Shown: positions 15,823-25,147, numbered from the stretch's first letter. The stretch is 64,000 nucleotides of DNA from Maritimibacter sp. HL-12 (GCF_900177545.1 NZ_FXBQ01000001.1:3541307-3605306); one strand, 5' to 3'. Notes: generated by a model not told the origin, from the letters alone. Program-made: numbers and translations.

Positions 15823-18330
15823 TCAGTCGTCGCCATCATCCTTGCCGCCAATCGCCTCGGAAAGCTCGGACTCGTCAAGGTGGGCCGCGGCGCGCTCGGG
15901 ATCCGTCTCCACCTTGCCGCGCCGTGGGCTGGCCTTCATCGGGTTCTCCGGCGCAGGCACCGATCCGCCGGCGAGCGTCTCGGGGTTGCGCAACCAGATA
16001 TCGCGCTGCGGGAACGGGATCTCGATACCTTCCTCGGCAAACCGGCGCGCGATCTCGTGGTTCATGTCGCTGCGGACGGACAGGACGAAGTTCACGTCAC
16101 GCAGGATCGCGCGGATCTCGAAATCGAGGCTGTCGGCCCCGAAGCCCATGAAGAACACCGAAGGCGGTGGGGTGATCGCGACGAGCGGATGGTTCTCCGC
16201 CACGCGGTGCAGGATCGCCTCGACCTTGCGCGTATCCGAGCCGTAGGCCACGCCGACGGGCACGATCACCCGGCCGGTCAGGTTGCCCCGGGTGTAGTTC
16301 GTCACCACCCCCGAAATCAGGTCTGAATTGGGCAGGATCACGTCGGTGCGGTCAAAGGTCTCGATCCGGGTGGAGCGCACCGAGATGTCGCGCACGTAGC
16401 CCATCTGGCCGCCCACGTCGATCCAGTCGCCCTCGCTGATCGGACGTTCGATCAGCAGGATGATGCCCGAGACGAAGTTCGACACGATGTTCTGAAGGCC
16501 GAAGCCGATGCCCACCGAAAGCGCACCGGCAACGATCGCGAGCGACGACAGGTTGATCCCTGCCGCGGTGATGGCAACGATCGCGGCGAGGAAGATCCCG
16601 ACATAGCCCAGCCCGGAAACGATCGCGGTCTGGCCGCCGACGTCGATCTTCGTCTTCGGCAAAACCGTGGTCTTGAGCGTGCCCTGCACCAGCCGGGTGG
16701 CCGCGAAACCGATCCCGAACACCAGCGCGAACGTGACGATGTCGCCGGGCGAGATCACGGTTTCGCCAAGCGTCACCCCCTCGCCGATGCGGCGCCAGAT
16801 CTCGGTCAGATCGGTGAGGCGCGCGCCCCAGATCAGTGCGAACACCGGGACCACCAGCACCGTGACAACCAGCGAAGCCAGAACCGGCAACAACGCCTCT
16901 TCCGCGTGATCGGCGTCAACCTTGAAGATCATGCCGTGCAGGTTGATGAAGAACTGGTGCAGCACCAGAAGCCCGCCAACCAGCCCCGCGCTGAGCACTG
17001 TTGGAAACACGAAGCTGTCGGCGAGCCGGGCATATCCCACCGCGGCCGCCAATGGCGCGACAACCCCGAGCAGGATCAGCGCGAGCCCGGCAAGCCCGAG
17101 TATCCGCGCCATGAAGCCCGCGCCCCCGTCGGCGTCGACAGCCTCGGCCCGGGTATGGTTGCGAAAAAGCTGACCGAGCCGGAACAACAGGAAACCCGCG
17201 AAAACGACCACCGGAAAGGTGATCACCGCGCGCGTCGCATCGGAATAGGATTCGTAATCCGCCACCTGCCTGAGCAACAGCTCGATCCCGAACATCAACC
17301 CCAGCGCCGCCGCCTCGAACCGGCCTTCCGACCGGGTGCTGGCGGTCAGGTTCAGCACCGCGCCGTCGCGATCGCCGGCAACCCCGAACATCCGGTTGCC
17401 GAGCCAGCGGGCAATGAAGAAGGCCATCCCCAGCACCGGCAGTTGCTCGACGATCACCTGCGCCCGCAGACCGAGCACCCCGGCCTGTCGCAGCGCCTCG
17501 ACCAGCACGTAGACGCCGATGAGCGGCACCGCCACCTGCCCCAGCGACAGCAGGAAATCCCATACCCCATGCGCCGCGCCCTGCGCGCCCGCCCCGACCC
17601 GCGCGCGCATCCGCATCACCCAGAGCCGTCCGCGCGCGAGCAGCACCACCGCGACCACGAGCATCAGCAGCGCCAGCGGCAGGTTCTGGCGCAGCGCCGC
17701 GCGCTGGGTCTCGGTGCTGAAGGTCGAGAGCACACCGCGCCAGGCGAGCCTCAAGGTGAGCGACAGGTCTTCGACCGCCTTGGGCCAGAGCGTGGGGTTG
17801 AGCGGCGTCGGTCCGAGGGCCAGAAGCGCATCGGTCTGGCGCCCCCGCAAGGTCCGGTCGATCGCCGCGATCAGCGCCCCGGCCCGGGCGTGAGCCAGTT
17901 CCGCCGCTTTCACCGGCGCCTGCAATTCCTCGAGTTGCGCCTGCAGCTCGGCCCGCCGGGAGGTGATCACGGCCGGCTCGTTGCCGCCCTCGCCCGGAGG
18001 TGGCCCAAGCGTGGCGATCTGGATTTTCAGGGTGTCGATGCGAACCTGGTTTTCATTTCGCGCGGCGGTGAAACGGTCGCGCCATCCGACAATCTCGCCG
18101 CGCAGCGTTTCCAGCGCCTGGTTCGAGGCCCGTCCGGCCTCCAGCGCGCTTTCGGCGCGACTGGCGACCAGTTCCCAGGCCCCGTAGTCGGGCCGGGCCT
18201 CGGCCTCGGCGTTCGGCGCGGGTGCCGCCGCCGGGGGCGCGGGCTCGGTCTGGGCACGCGCGTGCCCGGGTGCGGCAACGATCAGCGCCGCCGCGAGCAA
18301 CAACGGGAGAAGGCGCGCCAGCAAGTTCAT
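15823..18330 (-). CDS. MscS-family mechanosensitive channel with DUF3772 domain
   Basis: This 835-residue protein has a signal peptide, an N-terminal periplasmic coiled-coil/DUF3772 region (about 45-200), and around ten membrane helices. A C-terminal MscS core follows (about 590-790) with the pore helix SSLAIVAGALSVGIGFGLQN and the beta domain GDWIDVGGQMGYVRDISVRS. Long MscS paralogues of this type release solutes on hypo-osmotic shock. The ATG overlaps the stop of cysK (ATGA at 18327-18330), so it is the second gene of a cysK-mscS operon. In R. sphaeroides an additional open frame also follows trgAB-cysK. Confidence 0.88.
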   Translation of the reverse strand: MNLLARLLPLLLAAALIVAAPGHARAQTEPAPPAAAPAPNAEAEARPDYGAWELVASRAESALEAGRASNQALETLRGEIVGWRDRFTAARNENQVRIDTLKIQIATLGPPPGEGGNEPAVITSRRAELQAQLEELQAPVKAAELAHARAGALIAAIDRTLRGRQTDALLALGPTPLNPTLWPKAVEDLSLTLRLAWRGVLSTFSTETQRAALRQNLPLALLMLVVAVVLLARGRLWVMRMRARVGAGAQGAAHGVWDFLLSLGQVAVPLIGVYVLVEALRQAGVLGLRAQVIVEQLPVLGMAFFIARWLGNRMFGVAGDRDGAVLNLTASTRSEGRFEAAALGLMFGIELLLRQVADYESYSDATRAVITFPVVVFAGFLLFRLGQLFRNHTRAEAVDADGGAGFMARILGLAGLALILLGVVAPLAAAVGYARLADSFVFPTVLSAGLVGGLLVLHQFFINLHGMIFKVDADHAEEALLPVLASLVVTVLVVPVFALIWGARLTDLTEIWRRIGEGVTLGETVISPGDIVTFALVFGIGFAATRLVQGTLKTTVLPKTKIDVGGQTAIVSGLGYVGIFLAAIVAITAAGINLSSLAIVAGALSVGIGFGLQNIVSNFVSGIILLIERPISEGDWIDVGGQMGYVRDISVRSTRIETFDRTDVILPNSDLISGVVTNYTRGNLTGRVIVPVGVAYGSDTRKVEAILHRVAENHPLVAITPPPSVFFMGFGADSLDFEIRAILRDVNFVLSVRSDMNHEIARRFAEEGIEIPFPQRDIWLRNPETLAGGSVPAPENPMKASPRRGKVETDPERAAAHLDESELSEAIGGKDDGDD

Positions 18331-19364
18331 TCCGCGTCTTCGAACACCTGCGGGATCTCGCCGGGCGCTCGCACCAGCCAGCCCGGCAAGGGCAGCTCCT
18401 TCTCGCGCAGGAAATCGGGGTTGAACAGTTTCGACTGGTAGCGCGTGCCGTAGTCGCAGAGCACGGTGACGATGGTATGCCCCGGCCCCATCTGGCGCGC
18501 CATCCGCACCGCGCCTGCGATGTTGATGCCGGAGGAGCCGCCGAGCACGAGGCCCTCGGCTTCGACCAGATCGAAGATATAGGGCAGCGCCTCCTCGTCG
18601 GGCACCTGGTAGGCCATGTCGGGGGTGAAGCCTTCGAGGTTTTTGGTGATCCGCACCTGGCCGATGCCTTCGGCGATCGAGCCGCCTTCCATCGCGATCT
18701 CGCCGGTGGTGTAGTAGCTGTAGAGCCCCGCGCCCATCGGATCGGCGATGCCGATCTTCACGCCCCTCGGCTGCAGCGCCATCGCCACGCCCGCCAGCGT
18801 GCCGCCCGAGCCCACCGCGCAGATGAACCCGTCCACCTTGCCGCCGGTCTGCTCCCAGATTTCCGGCCCGGTGGTCTCGACATGGGCCTGCCGGTTGGCG
18901 ACGTTGTCGAACTGGTTGGCCCAGATCGCGCCATGCGGCTCGGTCTTGGCCAGTTCGGTGGCCAGCCGTTCGGAATAGCGCACGAAGTTGTTGGGGTTGC
19001 GGTAGGGCCGCGCCGGCACCTCGACGAGTTGCGCCCCCGCGAGCCGGATCATGTCTTTCTTCTCCTGGCTCTGGGTGTCGGGGATCACGATCACGGTGCG
19101 GAACCCCATCGACGCCCCGACCAGCGCCAGCCCGATACCGGTGTTGCCGGCGGTGCCCTCGACGATGGTGCCGCCCGGCTCCAGCACGCCACGCGCGATC
19201 GCGTCGCGGATGATCCAGAGCGCCGCGCGATCCTTCACCGACTGGCCGGGGTTCATGAACTCCGCCTTGCCCCAGATCTCGCAGCCCGTCGCCTCCGAGG
19301 CGGCCCTGAGCCGCACCAGTGGCGTGTTGCCGATCAACTGGGTGAGATCGCTTGCCATCGTCAT
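18327..19364 (-). CDS. cysK: Cysteine synthase A (O-acetylserine sulfhydrylase)
   Basis: This 345-residue PLP enzyme makes cysteine from O-acetylserine and sulfide. The N-terminus DLTQLIGNTPLVRL, the PLP lysine K44 in NPGQSVKDRAA and the phosphate-binding EGTAGNTGIGLALVG are all present. The start at 19364 is supported by GGAAAGG seven bases upstream; an in-frame ATG two codons later is possible. It is the first gene of a coupled pair with the mechanosensitive channel gene. In R. sphaeroides cysK lies with trgA and trgB and contributes to tellurite resistance; here trgB is 1.4 kb upstream with a foreign-looking cassette in between. Confidence 0.95.
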   Translation of the reverse strand: MTMASDLTQLIGNTPLVRLRAASEATGCEIWGKAEFMNPGQSVKDRAALWIIRDAIARGVLEPGGTIVEGTAGNTGIGLALVGASMGFRTVIVIPDTQSQEKKDMIRLAGAQLVEVPARPYRNPNNFVRYSERLATELAKTEPHGAIWANQFDNVANRQAHVETTGPEIWEQTGGKVDGFICAVGSGGTLAGVAMALQPRGVKIGIADPMGAGLYSYYTTGEIAMEGGSIAEGIGQVRITKNLEGFTPDMAYQVPDEEALPYIFDLVEAEGLVLGGSSGINIAGAVRMARQMGPGHTIVTVLCDYGTRYQSKLFNPDFLREKELPLPGWLVRAPGEIPQVFEDAE

Positions 19365-19616
19365 CGAGATGCCTTTCCGCCGGTTTTCTCCTGTGTAGGC
19401 CCGGCTGGTGGCGAACTCAAGCAACGCGCGCGTGAAGGGGGGCAGCCGCTTTGACGACCCGCTCGTTCGACATCTGGGGCAGAGCGCGGCAGGGCTGCAT
19501 CGCTTCTGCTGAATTCCGTGTCGTCGCGTTGCATCCACGACTTATTCACATTTTTCTCGCATATCTTGGAAATCTGATAGATTAGCGTATATGCTGGTGC
19601 CAAAGAGGTTCAAGTG

Positions 19617-20204
19617 ATGTGCAACGCTAACCAAGAGCAAGACAAGATGAGGCCGAACGTTGATCGCATCTTGGCCGCGCTGTACTTTGTCATGGGCGAA
19701 GCTCAGCGGCGGGGACGAAAGGTGTCGCAGTATGATCTTGTCAAGACTCTGTTTCTCGCGGACCGCGCCCATCTAAACGAATGGGGAAGACCTGTAACCT
19801 ACGACAACTACTGCGCGATGCTTCACGGGCCGGTCCCTTCTCTCACCTATGACCTGCTCAAAGGAAATGAGAAGGCTATGCGCGACCATCATCTGCATGG
19901 CTTACCTTGGAAATCTGTCCCCCACATCAATTCTACGAAGCATTTCTTTCCTGTCGATGAAGCATTGGATCCTCAAGACTTTCTTTCGGAAAGCGACATA
20001 GAGGTATTGGCGAATTCGCTTGGTGTGGTTTTGTCGTTGGGATTTGGACAGATTCGGCGGCTGACTCACGAAGACCCTGCCTATGTAGATGCTTGGCGTG
20101 GCGATGGTGATCGCGCCGCCTACGCCATGAAGCTCGGACTGCTTTTCGACGAGCCGAATTTTGAGCAAGCCGCCACGTTGGCCGAATACTCGTCGTATGT
20201 TTGA
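19617..20204 (+). CDS. Panacea (DUF4065/SocA-like) domain protein, probable antitoxin
   Basis: This 195-residue protein has the Panacea/DUF4065 pattern: VDRILAALYFVMGEAQRRGR, VSQYDLVKTLFLADRAHLNE, GRPVTYDNYCAMLHGPVP and a C-terminal SESDIEVLANSLGVVLSLG. Proteins of this family neutralise many unrelated small toxins encoded beside them. GAGG lies before both GTG 19614 and ATG 19617, and I choose the ATG. The gene ends by overlapping the next gene by 8 bases, which implies coupling. Base composition and codon use are clearly AT-richer than neighbours, and the orientation is opposite to the flanking cysK and trgB genes, so the pair looks inserted. Confidence 0.82.
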   Translation: MCNANQEQDKMRPNVDRILAALYFVMGEAQRRGRKVSQYDLVKTLFLADRAHLNEWGRPVTYDNYCAMLHGPVPSLTYDLLKGNEKAMRDHHLHGLPWKSVPHINSTKHFFPVDEALDPQDFLSESDIEVLANSLGVVLSLGFGQIRRLTHEDPAYVDAWRGDGDRAAYAMKLGLLFDEPNFEQAATLAEYSSYV

Positions 20205-20580
20205 AGTTGGTGATGTCGTTCGCTTCCACTCGACCATCGCGGGAAAGGAAAAATTTCACCTTTGCCTCGGTCGCACCGAGAACGAGGCCATCTTTGCATT
20301 TCTTTTTCTGAACTCCGGCTCCGGATTCAGAGGTGATTGCGTCTTGGATGATGGCCAATTTCCGGGCTTGCCAAAGTCGCCCACTGGCAAGTCCGTCGTC
20401 TCATTCTCACTGCTCGTGAGGGTAAAGGAAGAGAAGCTGCCCGCCTTCGGCGCGACCAAAGTCGGTGCGATAGATGGGCATCTTGCGGGCGAACTGGCGG
20501 CGTTCGCCAAAGAAGTTCGGTCGCTCACTCGGCAACAACAGGCGTTTGTTGTTTCGGCGCTCGAGAGCCTCTTCATCTAA
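20197..20580 (+). CDS. Small partner of the Panacea protein, candidate toxin
   Basis: This 127-residue protein begins MFEVGDVVRFHSTIAGKEK, followed by alternating beta-type segments (FHLCLGRTENEAIFAFLFL, SVVSFSLLVRVKEEKL) and an alpha-helical C-terminus (RSLTRQQQAFVVSALESLF). The opening GDVV plus short strands resembles the SH3-like barrel of PemK/MazF toxins, but the usual catalytic residues cannot be assigned by eye. It overlaps the upstream Panacea gene by 8 bases and shares its AT-richer composition. Gene order (antitoxin first, tight overlap) and size fit a toxin-antitoxin pair. A non-toxin accessory protein is the alternative. Confidence 0.6.
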   Translation: MFEVGDVVRFHSTIAGKEKFHLCLGRTENEAIFAFLFLNSGSGFRGDCVLDDGQFPGLPKSPTGKSVVSFSLLVRVKEEKLPAFGATKVGAIDGHLAGELAAFAKEVRSLTRQQQAFVVSALESLFI

Positions 20581-20735
20581 CTGACAATTGCTACTGTGAA
20601 TTGCTACCGCCAATAGCGAACAGACGTTTCCGGATAGCCGTACGGAGGTATAGCGAAACCCGTCAATTGTCTCACTTGGGGCTGCATACTTCCTTTTGGG
20701 CGACCACAAATCACAATTTTGCCCCCCCACTCCCC

Positions 20736-21842
20736 CTACCGCAACCGCTCCCGGTTCGCCGCCAGCCAGAACGCGGTGAGCACCAGCGGGCCGGTGCCGG
20801 CTTCGCCGCTGGCGATCAGCGTCATCAGCCGGTCGAAGGGGAGAACGTGGGCGCGGATGTCCTCGTCTTCGTGATCGACGCCGCCAATCTCGCCGCCGCG
20901 GCCCGAAAGCTGCGCTTCGGCGACGTAGGAGAACAGGAACTCGCTGACCGCGCCGGGGGTCGGGTAGTAATCGGCGACGTGATGCAGGCGTCCGAGATCC
21001 AGCCCGGCCTCCTCAACGGCCTCCCGCCTCAGCGCTTGCTCCACGCTCTCGCCCGGGTCGATCCTCCCTGCGATCGGCTCCAGCGTCCAGGGTCGCGGGT
21101 CGCCGCGCAGGAACGGACCGGCGCGGAACTGCTCGACCACCAGAACCGCGTCGAGCGCGGGGTCGTAGGGCAGCACGCTCACTGCGTCGCCGCCGATGAA
21201 GCCCGCCCGACGCACCGGCGCGCTCATCGTGCCGTCGAAGCGGCGGAACCGCAGATCGTGGTCTTCAAGTGCGAAGTACTCGGCATAAGGGTGGCGTTTG
21301 CGGATCACCTCGACATCGCGCGCCGTGGTGAAATCGGTGCGCTGCTCATGGCCGGGTGCGTCGGACGCCCGCAAGGCGCTGGCCGCGCGCTGCTTCAACA
21401 TCGGCCAGCGCCGCGCCAGCTTGGACGCCTCGGGCACCCCCGCCAGCGCGTCCTGCGCCGCCACCACCCAGATATCGCCCCATTGTTCAGCCCAGGCGGC
21501 AAGGTTCCAGTCCGCGCCCGGTGCCACCTTGCCTTCGGGCATATAGCTCAGCGCCGCGAACGTGCCGCGGTCTTCGACCTCCACAGTCACGTCGCGCAAG
21601 GCATAGCCGAAGCCCGCCTCGAACAGATCCGCCCGCGCCCGGGCCTCGGCATCGAGCCCTTCGACGAGAAGCCCCACCGCACGGCCCGCGCCGGGCTGCA
21701 GCACCGGGTAATCGCCGCCCTCGACCCGATGCACCCGGTAGCCCGGCAGCGTCGCCTCGCGCACGAAGTGGCCAAGCCCCAGCACCGCCTCGCGCAGCGG
21801 CGCGTGGCAGAGCGTGCCGTAGAGAAACAGCGGTTTGCTCAT
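20736..21842 (-). CDS. trgB: TrgB: NUDIX hydrolase with N-terminal gamma-glutamylcyclotransferase-like domain
   Basis: This 368-residue protein has two domains. The N-terminal part is AIG2/GGCT-like (PLFLYGTLCHAPLREAVLG, residues 1-125). The C-terminal part is a NUDIX domain of the ADP-ribose pyrophosphatase type, with box GESVEQALRREAVEEAGL near residue 250 and HPYAEYFALEDHDLRFRRF before it. The start at 21842 overlaps the trgA stop (ATGA). The trgA-trgB-cysK neighbourhood is the one described for tellurite resistance in R. sphaeroides, where TrgB is needed for high-level resistance; its substrate is not established. About 150 bases separate its stop from the convergent toxin-antitoxin-like cassette. 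Confidence 0.85.
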   Translation of the reverse strand: MSKPLFLYGTLCHAPLREAVLGLGHFVREATLPGYRVHRVEGGDYPVLQPGAGRAVGLLVEGLDAEARARADLFEAGFGYALRDVTVEVEDRGTFAALSYMPEGKVAPGADWNLAAWAEQWGDIWVVAAQDALAGVPEASKLARRWPMLKQRAASALRASDAPGHEQRTDFTTARDVEVIRKRHPYAEYFALEDHDLRFRRFDGTMSAPVRRAGFIGGDAVSVLPYDPALDAVLVVEQFRAGPFLRGDPRPWTLEPIAGRIDPGESVEQALRREAVEEAGLDLGRLHHVADYYPTPGAVSEFLFSYVAEAQLSGRGGEIGGVDHEDEDIRAHVLPFDRLMTLIASGEAGTGPLVLTAFWLAANRERLR

Positions 21843-22279
21843 CGCCACCGCGCAGCGACCCATTGCACCACCGTGCCGGTGACCAGCCCGCCCAGCACGA
21901 GCACCGCGATCACCTCCACCTGCGCCGCCAGCATGGCGTGCTCGGACATCAGGCTGAAGGCATCGACCAGCGCCTCCATCGGTCCGTCGTAGGTCTTGCG
22001 CAGGGCGCGTTGCAGCATGTCGTATCCGGCGAAGATGAACACCACCCAGAACACCTGAAGCGCCACGCTCGAAAGCCCGATGCCCGGTGCCGAGCCCGCG
22101 CCGCCATGCAAGCGGCGGCCGGTGAAGATCCAGCCGACACCGAGCCCGACCACCGCCGAGACCGGTGCGAACAGTCCGAGCGGCCGCGACTCGGGCAGGT
22201 AGGGTTTGACCAGATCGGCGGTGAACCAGCCGAGTGCCGCCAGCATCAGGGCGGCAACGAGACGTGCCATCGTGGGCAT
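21839..22279 (-). CDS. trgA: TrgA family tellurite-resistance membrane protein
   Basis: This 146-residue protein has four hydrophobic segments: ARLVAALMLAALGWFTADLV, GLFAPVSAVVGLGVGWIF, VALQVFWVVFIFAGYDML and EVIAVLVLGGLVTGTVV. LRKTYDGPMEALVDAF lies between the third and fourth. This matches the TrgA family in length and layout. The ATG at 22279 fits; a second Met three codons later is possible. Its stop codon overlaps the trgB start, so the two genes form a coupled pair. Confidence 0.85.
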   Translation of the reverse strand: MPTMARLVAALMLAALGWFTADLVKPYLPESRPLGLFAPVSAVVGLGVGWIFTGRRLHGGAGSAPGIGLSSVALQVFWVVFIFAGYDMLQRALRKTYDGPMEALVDAFSLMSEHAMLAAQVEVIAVLVLGGLVTGTVVQWVAARWR

Positions 22280-22364
22280 GGATGCGCTCCCTCGTCCTGT
22301 GGCCCGCCTGCGGGGCCATCGGCGCATTGTCAGCCCGCCGCGCGGTCGGCGCAAGGGCCTTGGT

Positions 22365-23786
22365 CTATTTCGTCCGCGCGCCGTAGGCCGCGAGCGCCCG
22401 CGCCCGGCCCTCGGCAAGATCGACAACCGGGGCGGGATAGGACATGTCGGGCGACAGCCCCCAAGCGCGCGGCACCGCCTCGAAAAAGGCGCGCGCGGTG
22501 GCGGGCGGGCCGGCCTGACCTTCCGCGATCCAGGCCCGCCGATAGTCGCCGTTCGGATCGAATTTTGCCAGCTGCGTCGCCGGGTTGAAGATCCGGAAAT
22601 AGGGCGCGGCATCCGGCCCCGACCCCGCCACCCATTGCCAGCCCATGGCGTTGGCCGCCGGGTCCCAGTCGGTGAGGTGGTCGGCGAACCAGTCGAGCCC
22701 GATTTTCCAATGCGTCATCAGGTGCTTGGTGAGGTAGCTCGCGGCGATCATCCGGGCGCGGTTGTGCATCCGCCCGGTGACATGCATCTCGCGCATCGCG
22801 GCATCCACGAAGGGCTCGCCGGTGCGCCCCTGTTTCCACGCCAGCACCTCGGGCGCGGTCTCGTCGGTATTCCAGGGGAAGCCATCCCACTCGGCGCGCC
22901 AGTTGCGGGTGAGGATCTCGGGGGTGTGATACATCAGGTGATAGGCGAACTCGCGCCAGACGAGCTCTTTCAGAAAGTGCTCCGCCCCCGCCCTGCCCTC
23001 GTCCATCGCGCGCTGGCCCACGGCCCAGACCTGCCGGGCGCTGATCTCGCCGTAAGCGAGGTTTTCCGACAGGTTGGAGGTGGCATCCACACCGGGGAAA
23101 TCGCGGCTGGCCTTGTAGGCGTCCACCTTGGCGTCGATGAACTCCGCCAGCCGGTCGGCGGCAGCCGCTTCGCCCGGGCGGGCATGGGCGGCGACCACTT
23201 CTGCCCCCCGGTTCATCGCATCCCCCAACCGCCAGTCGGCCAGACGCTCGCTCCCGGGCCATGCGTCCGGCGCGGGCATAAGCCCGGGGCGGGCGAGCGG
23301 CGCGCCCGGATCGCGTCCGCGCAGCGCGCGCCAGAACGGCGAATAGACCCGGTAAGGCCCGCCCTGCCCCGTCGCCACCGTCCATGGCTCAAAAAGGACA
23401 TGGCCAGGGAAGCTCTGCGCCGCCACGCCGCGCGCTGCAAGCGCCGCCTTCACTGCGCTGTCACGCGCTATGGACGCGGGATCGTAGAGCCGCGACCAGT
23501 GCACCGCGCCCGCGCCGGTCTCGTCGATCAGCGCATCGAGCACCGCCGCCGCCGGGCCGCTGCGCAGCACCAACCGGCTGCCGTGGTCGGCCAGCGTCTT
23601 GCCAAGGGCGGCGACCGACAGCCCGAGGCGGAACTTCGCCGCCGCGCCGAGGCTGTCGACGCTTTCGTCGCGGATGAAGACGCCGATCACCGGCCTGCCG
23701 CTGCGGGCGGCAGCGTCAAGCGCGGGATGATCGGCCAGCCGCAGATCGCGGCGGAACCACAGCAGGATAGGGCTTGCGTCGGTCAT
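22365..23786 (-). CDS. phrB: Deoxyribodipyrimidine photolyase (CPD photolyase)
   Basis: This 473-residue flavoenzyme repairs UV pyrimidine dimers with light. The N-terminal Rossmann-type domain begins ILLWFRRDLRLADHPAL. The C-terminal FAD-binding part contains TGRMHNRARMIAASYLTKH, GLDWFADHLTDWDPAANAMG and PYFRIFNP, the standard class I signature. The start is placed at ATG 23786, directly before MTDASPILLWF. It lies 31 bases downstream of a class V aminotransferase gene and 85 bases upstream of trgA, so these minus-strand genes could form one transcript. Confidence 0.95.
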   Translation of the reverse strand: MTDASPILLWFRRDLRLADHPALDAAARSGRPVIGVFIRDESVDSLGAAAKFRLGLSVAALGKTLADHGSRLVLRSGPAAAVLDALIDETGAGAVHWSRLYDPASIARDSAVKAALAARGVAAQSFPGHVLFEPWTVATGQGGPYRVYSPFWRALRGRDPGAPLARPGLMPAPDAWPGSERLADWRLGDAMNRGAEVVAAHARPGEAAAADRLAEFIDAKVDAYKASRDFPGVDATSNLSENLAYGEISARQVWAVGQRAMDEGRAGAEHFLKELVWREFAYHLMYHTPEILTRNWRAEWDGFPWNTDETAPEVLAWKQGRTGEPFVDAAMREMHVTGRMHNRARMIAASYLTKHLMTHWKIGLDWFADHLTDWDPAANAMGWQWVAGSGPDAAPYFRIFNPATQLAKFDPNGDYRRAWIAEGQAGPPATARAFFEAVPRAWGLSPDMSYPAPVVDLAEGRARALAAYGARTK

Positions 23787-23817
23787 GCCCCGGTTACGGC
23801 GCCGATTTGCCCCCGGA

Positions 23818-25038
23818 TCACAACGCCTTGTCGAGCGCGGCGATGAGCTTGTCCACTTCCGCTTCGGTGGTGTAATGCACGAAGGAAAGCCGCAGCACGC
23901 CCTTGTCCGGGTCCACCCCCATAGCCTCCAGCGGGCGCACGGCGTAGAAATCGCCGCCCCCCGCCATGATCCCTTCGAGCGCCAGCGCCGCCGCGACCCC
24001 CGCGCCGGGCGCAGACAGTTCCAGCGCCACGGTGGGCGCGCGCCTCTCCGCCCGGGTGGGCCCGAGCAGGCGCACATCGTTGCGGGCGGAAAGGTAATCG
24101 AGCAGGGGCTGGAGCAGCGCGGTTTCGTGGCCGCGCATCAGGTCATGGGCATGGCGGGCCGCAGCGGCGCCGTGGGCCGGGCCGCCGTGATGGGCCGAAA
24201 GCGCCTCGATGTAGTCGGCCATCCCGGCGCTTGCCGCCACCTGCGCGTGATCCGGCCCCGCCGGGGTGAAGCGTTTGTAGAGCACGTCTGCGTTGAAATA
24301 ATGCGCCTGGTTCGGCAACCATTCGCCAAGCGCGCGGCGGATCACCATCAACCCCTGGTGCGGGCCATAGGTCTTGTAGGCCGAGAACAGGTAGATATCG
24401 GGGCCAAGCGCGTCCACGTCCGGCAACCCGTGCGGCGCGTAGCTCACCCCGTCGACGCAGACGAAGGCGCCCGCCGCATGGGCCAGCGCCGAAATCGCCG
24501 CCACGTCGTTGATCTCGCCGACCACGTTTGAGACATGGGGGAAAACCACGAGCCGCACCTTCTCGTCGAGCAGGTCTTCAAGCGCCTCGGGATCAAGATG
24601 GCCGGTCTCGGGGTCGATCCGCCATTCGCGGATCTCGATGCCCTCCTCCGCCAGCCGCCGCCACGTCCCGGAATTGGCCTCGTGATCCTGGTTGGTCACC
24701 ACGATCGCCTCGCCGGGCTGCATCGCCTGCGCGAAGGCGCGGGCCAGAACATAGGTGTTCTGCGTTGTCGAAGGGCCGAAGGACAGCTCGTCCGTTTCCA
24801 CCCCGAGCATCGCCGCGAGCCGGGTGCGGGCCTCGTCCATTTCCGCGCCCCCCAGCCGGCTCGCCTCGTAGGGGGCGTAGGGCTGGACCTTGCGGCTGCG
24901 GTAGAACCGGGTCAGCCGGTCGATCACCGGGGCGCAGGCATAACTGCCGCCTGCATTCTCGAAAAACGCCTGCCCCGCGAGGGACGGCTCGGCGAAGGCG
25001 GGGAAGCGGCCCCGCACCCATGTGCTGTCTAGTGTCAT
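23818..25038 (-). CDS. Cysteine desulfurase-like protein (class V aminotransferase fold)
   Basis: This 406-residue PLP enzyme has the family N-terminus FPAFAEPSLAGQAFFENAGG and the PLP lysine in DIYLFSAYKTYGPHQG (about residue 225). NQDHEANSGTWRRLAEEGIE and HVSNVVGEINDVA are other class V landmarks. It belongs to the uncharacterised cysteine desulfurase-like group rather than to IscS/SufS: no Cys-bearing active loop or Fe-S cluster partners are seen. It could act on a different sulfur or selenium amino acid. Its closeness to cysK and trgAB is suggestive but not proof of a sulfur link. Confidence 0.8.
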   Translation of the reverse strand: MTLDSTWVRGRFPAFAEPSLAGQAFFENAGGSYACAPVIDRLTRFYRSRKVQPYAPYEASRLGGAEMDEARTRLAAMLGVETDELSFGPSTTQNTYVLARAFAQAMQPGEAIVVTNQDHEANSGTWRRLAEEGIEIREWRIDPETGHLDPEALEDLLDEKVRLVVFPHVSNVVGEINDVAAISALAHAAGAFVCVDGVSYAPHGLPDVDALGPDIYLFSAYKTYGPHQGLMVIRRALGEWLPNQAHYFNADVLYKRFTPAGPDHAQVAASAGMADYIEALSAHHGGPAHGAAAARHAHDLMRGHETALLQPLLDYLSARNDVRLLGPTRAERRAPTVALELSAPGAGVAAALALEGIMAGGGDFYAVRPLEAMGVDPDKGVLRLSFVHYTTEAEVDKLIAALDKAL

Positions 25039-25147
25039 GGCGGCACGATTGCGCCGGTTGCATCCGGCGTCAAGCGCTCCCGAAACCGAGCCGGCCCCGA
25101 GGCGAACGCCCCGGGGCCGGTGTTGTCTGGCATCTGGCTTGGAGGTG

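Noticed and set aside
16906..18441. 511-residue plus-strand frame opposite the MscS-like gene
   Set aside because: It is antisense to a gene with clear channel motifs and has a His/Arg/Gln-rich composition typical of shadows in high-GC DNA.
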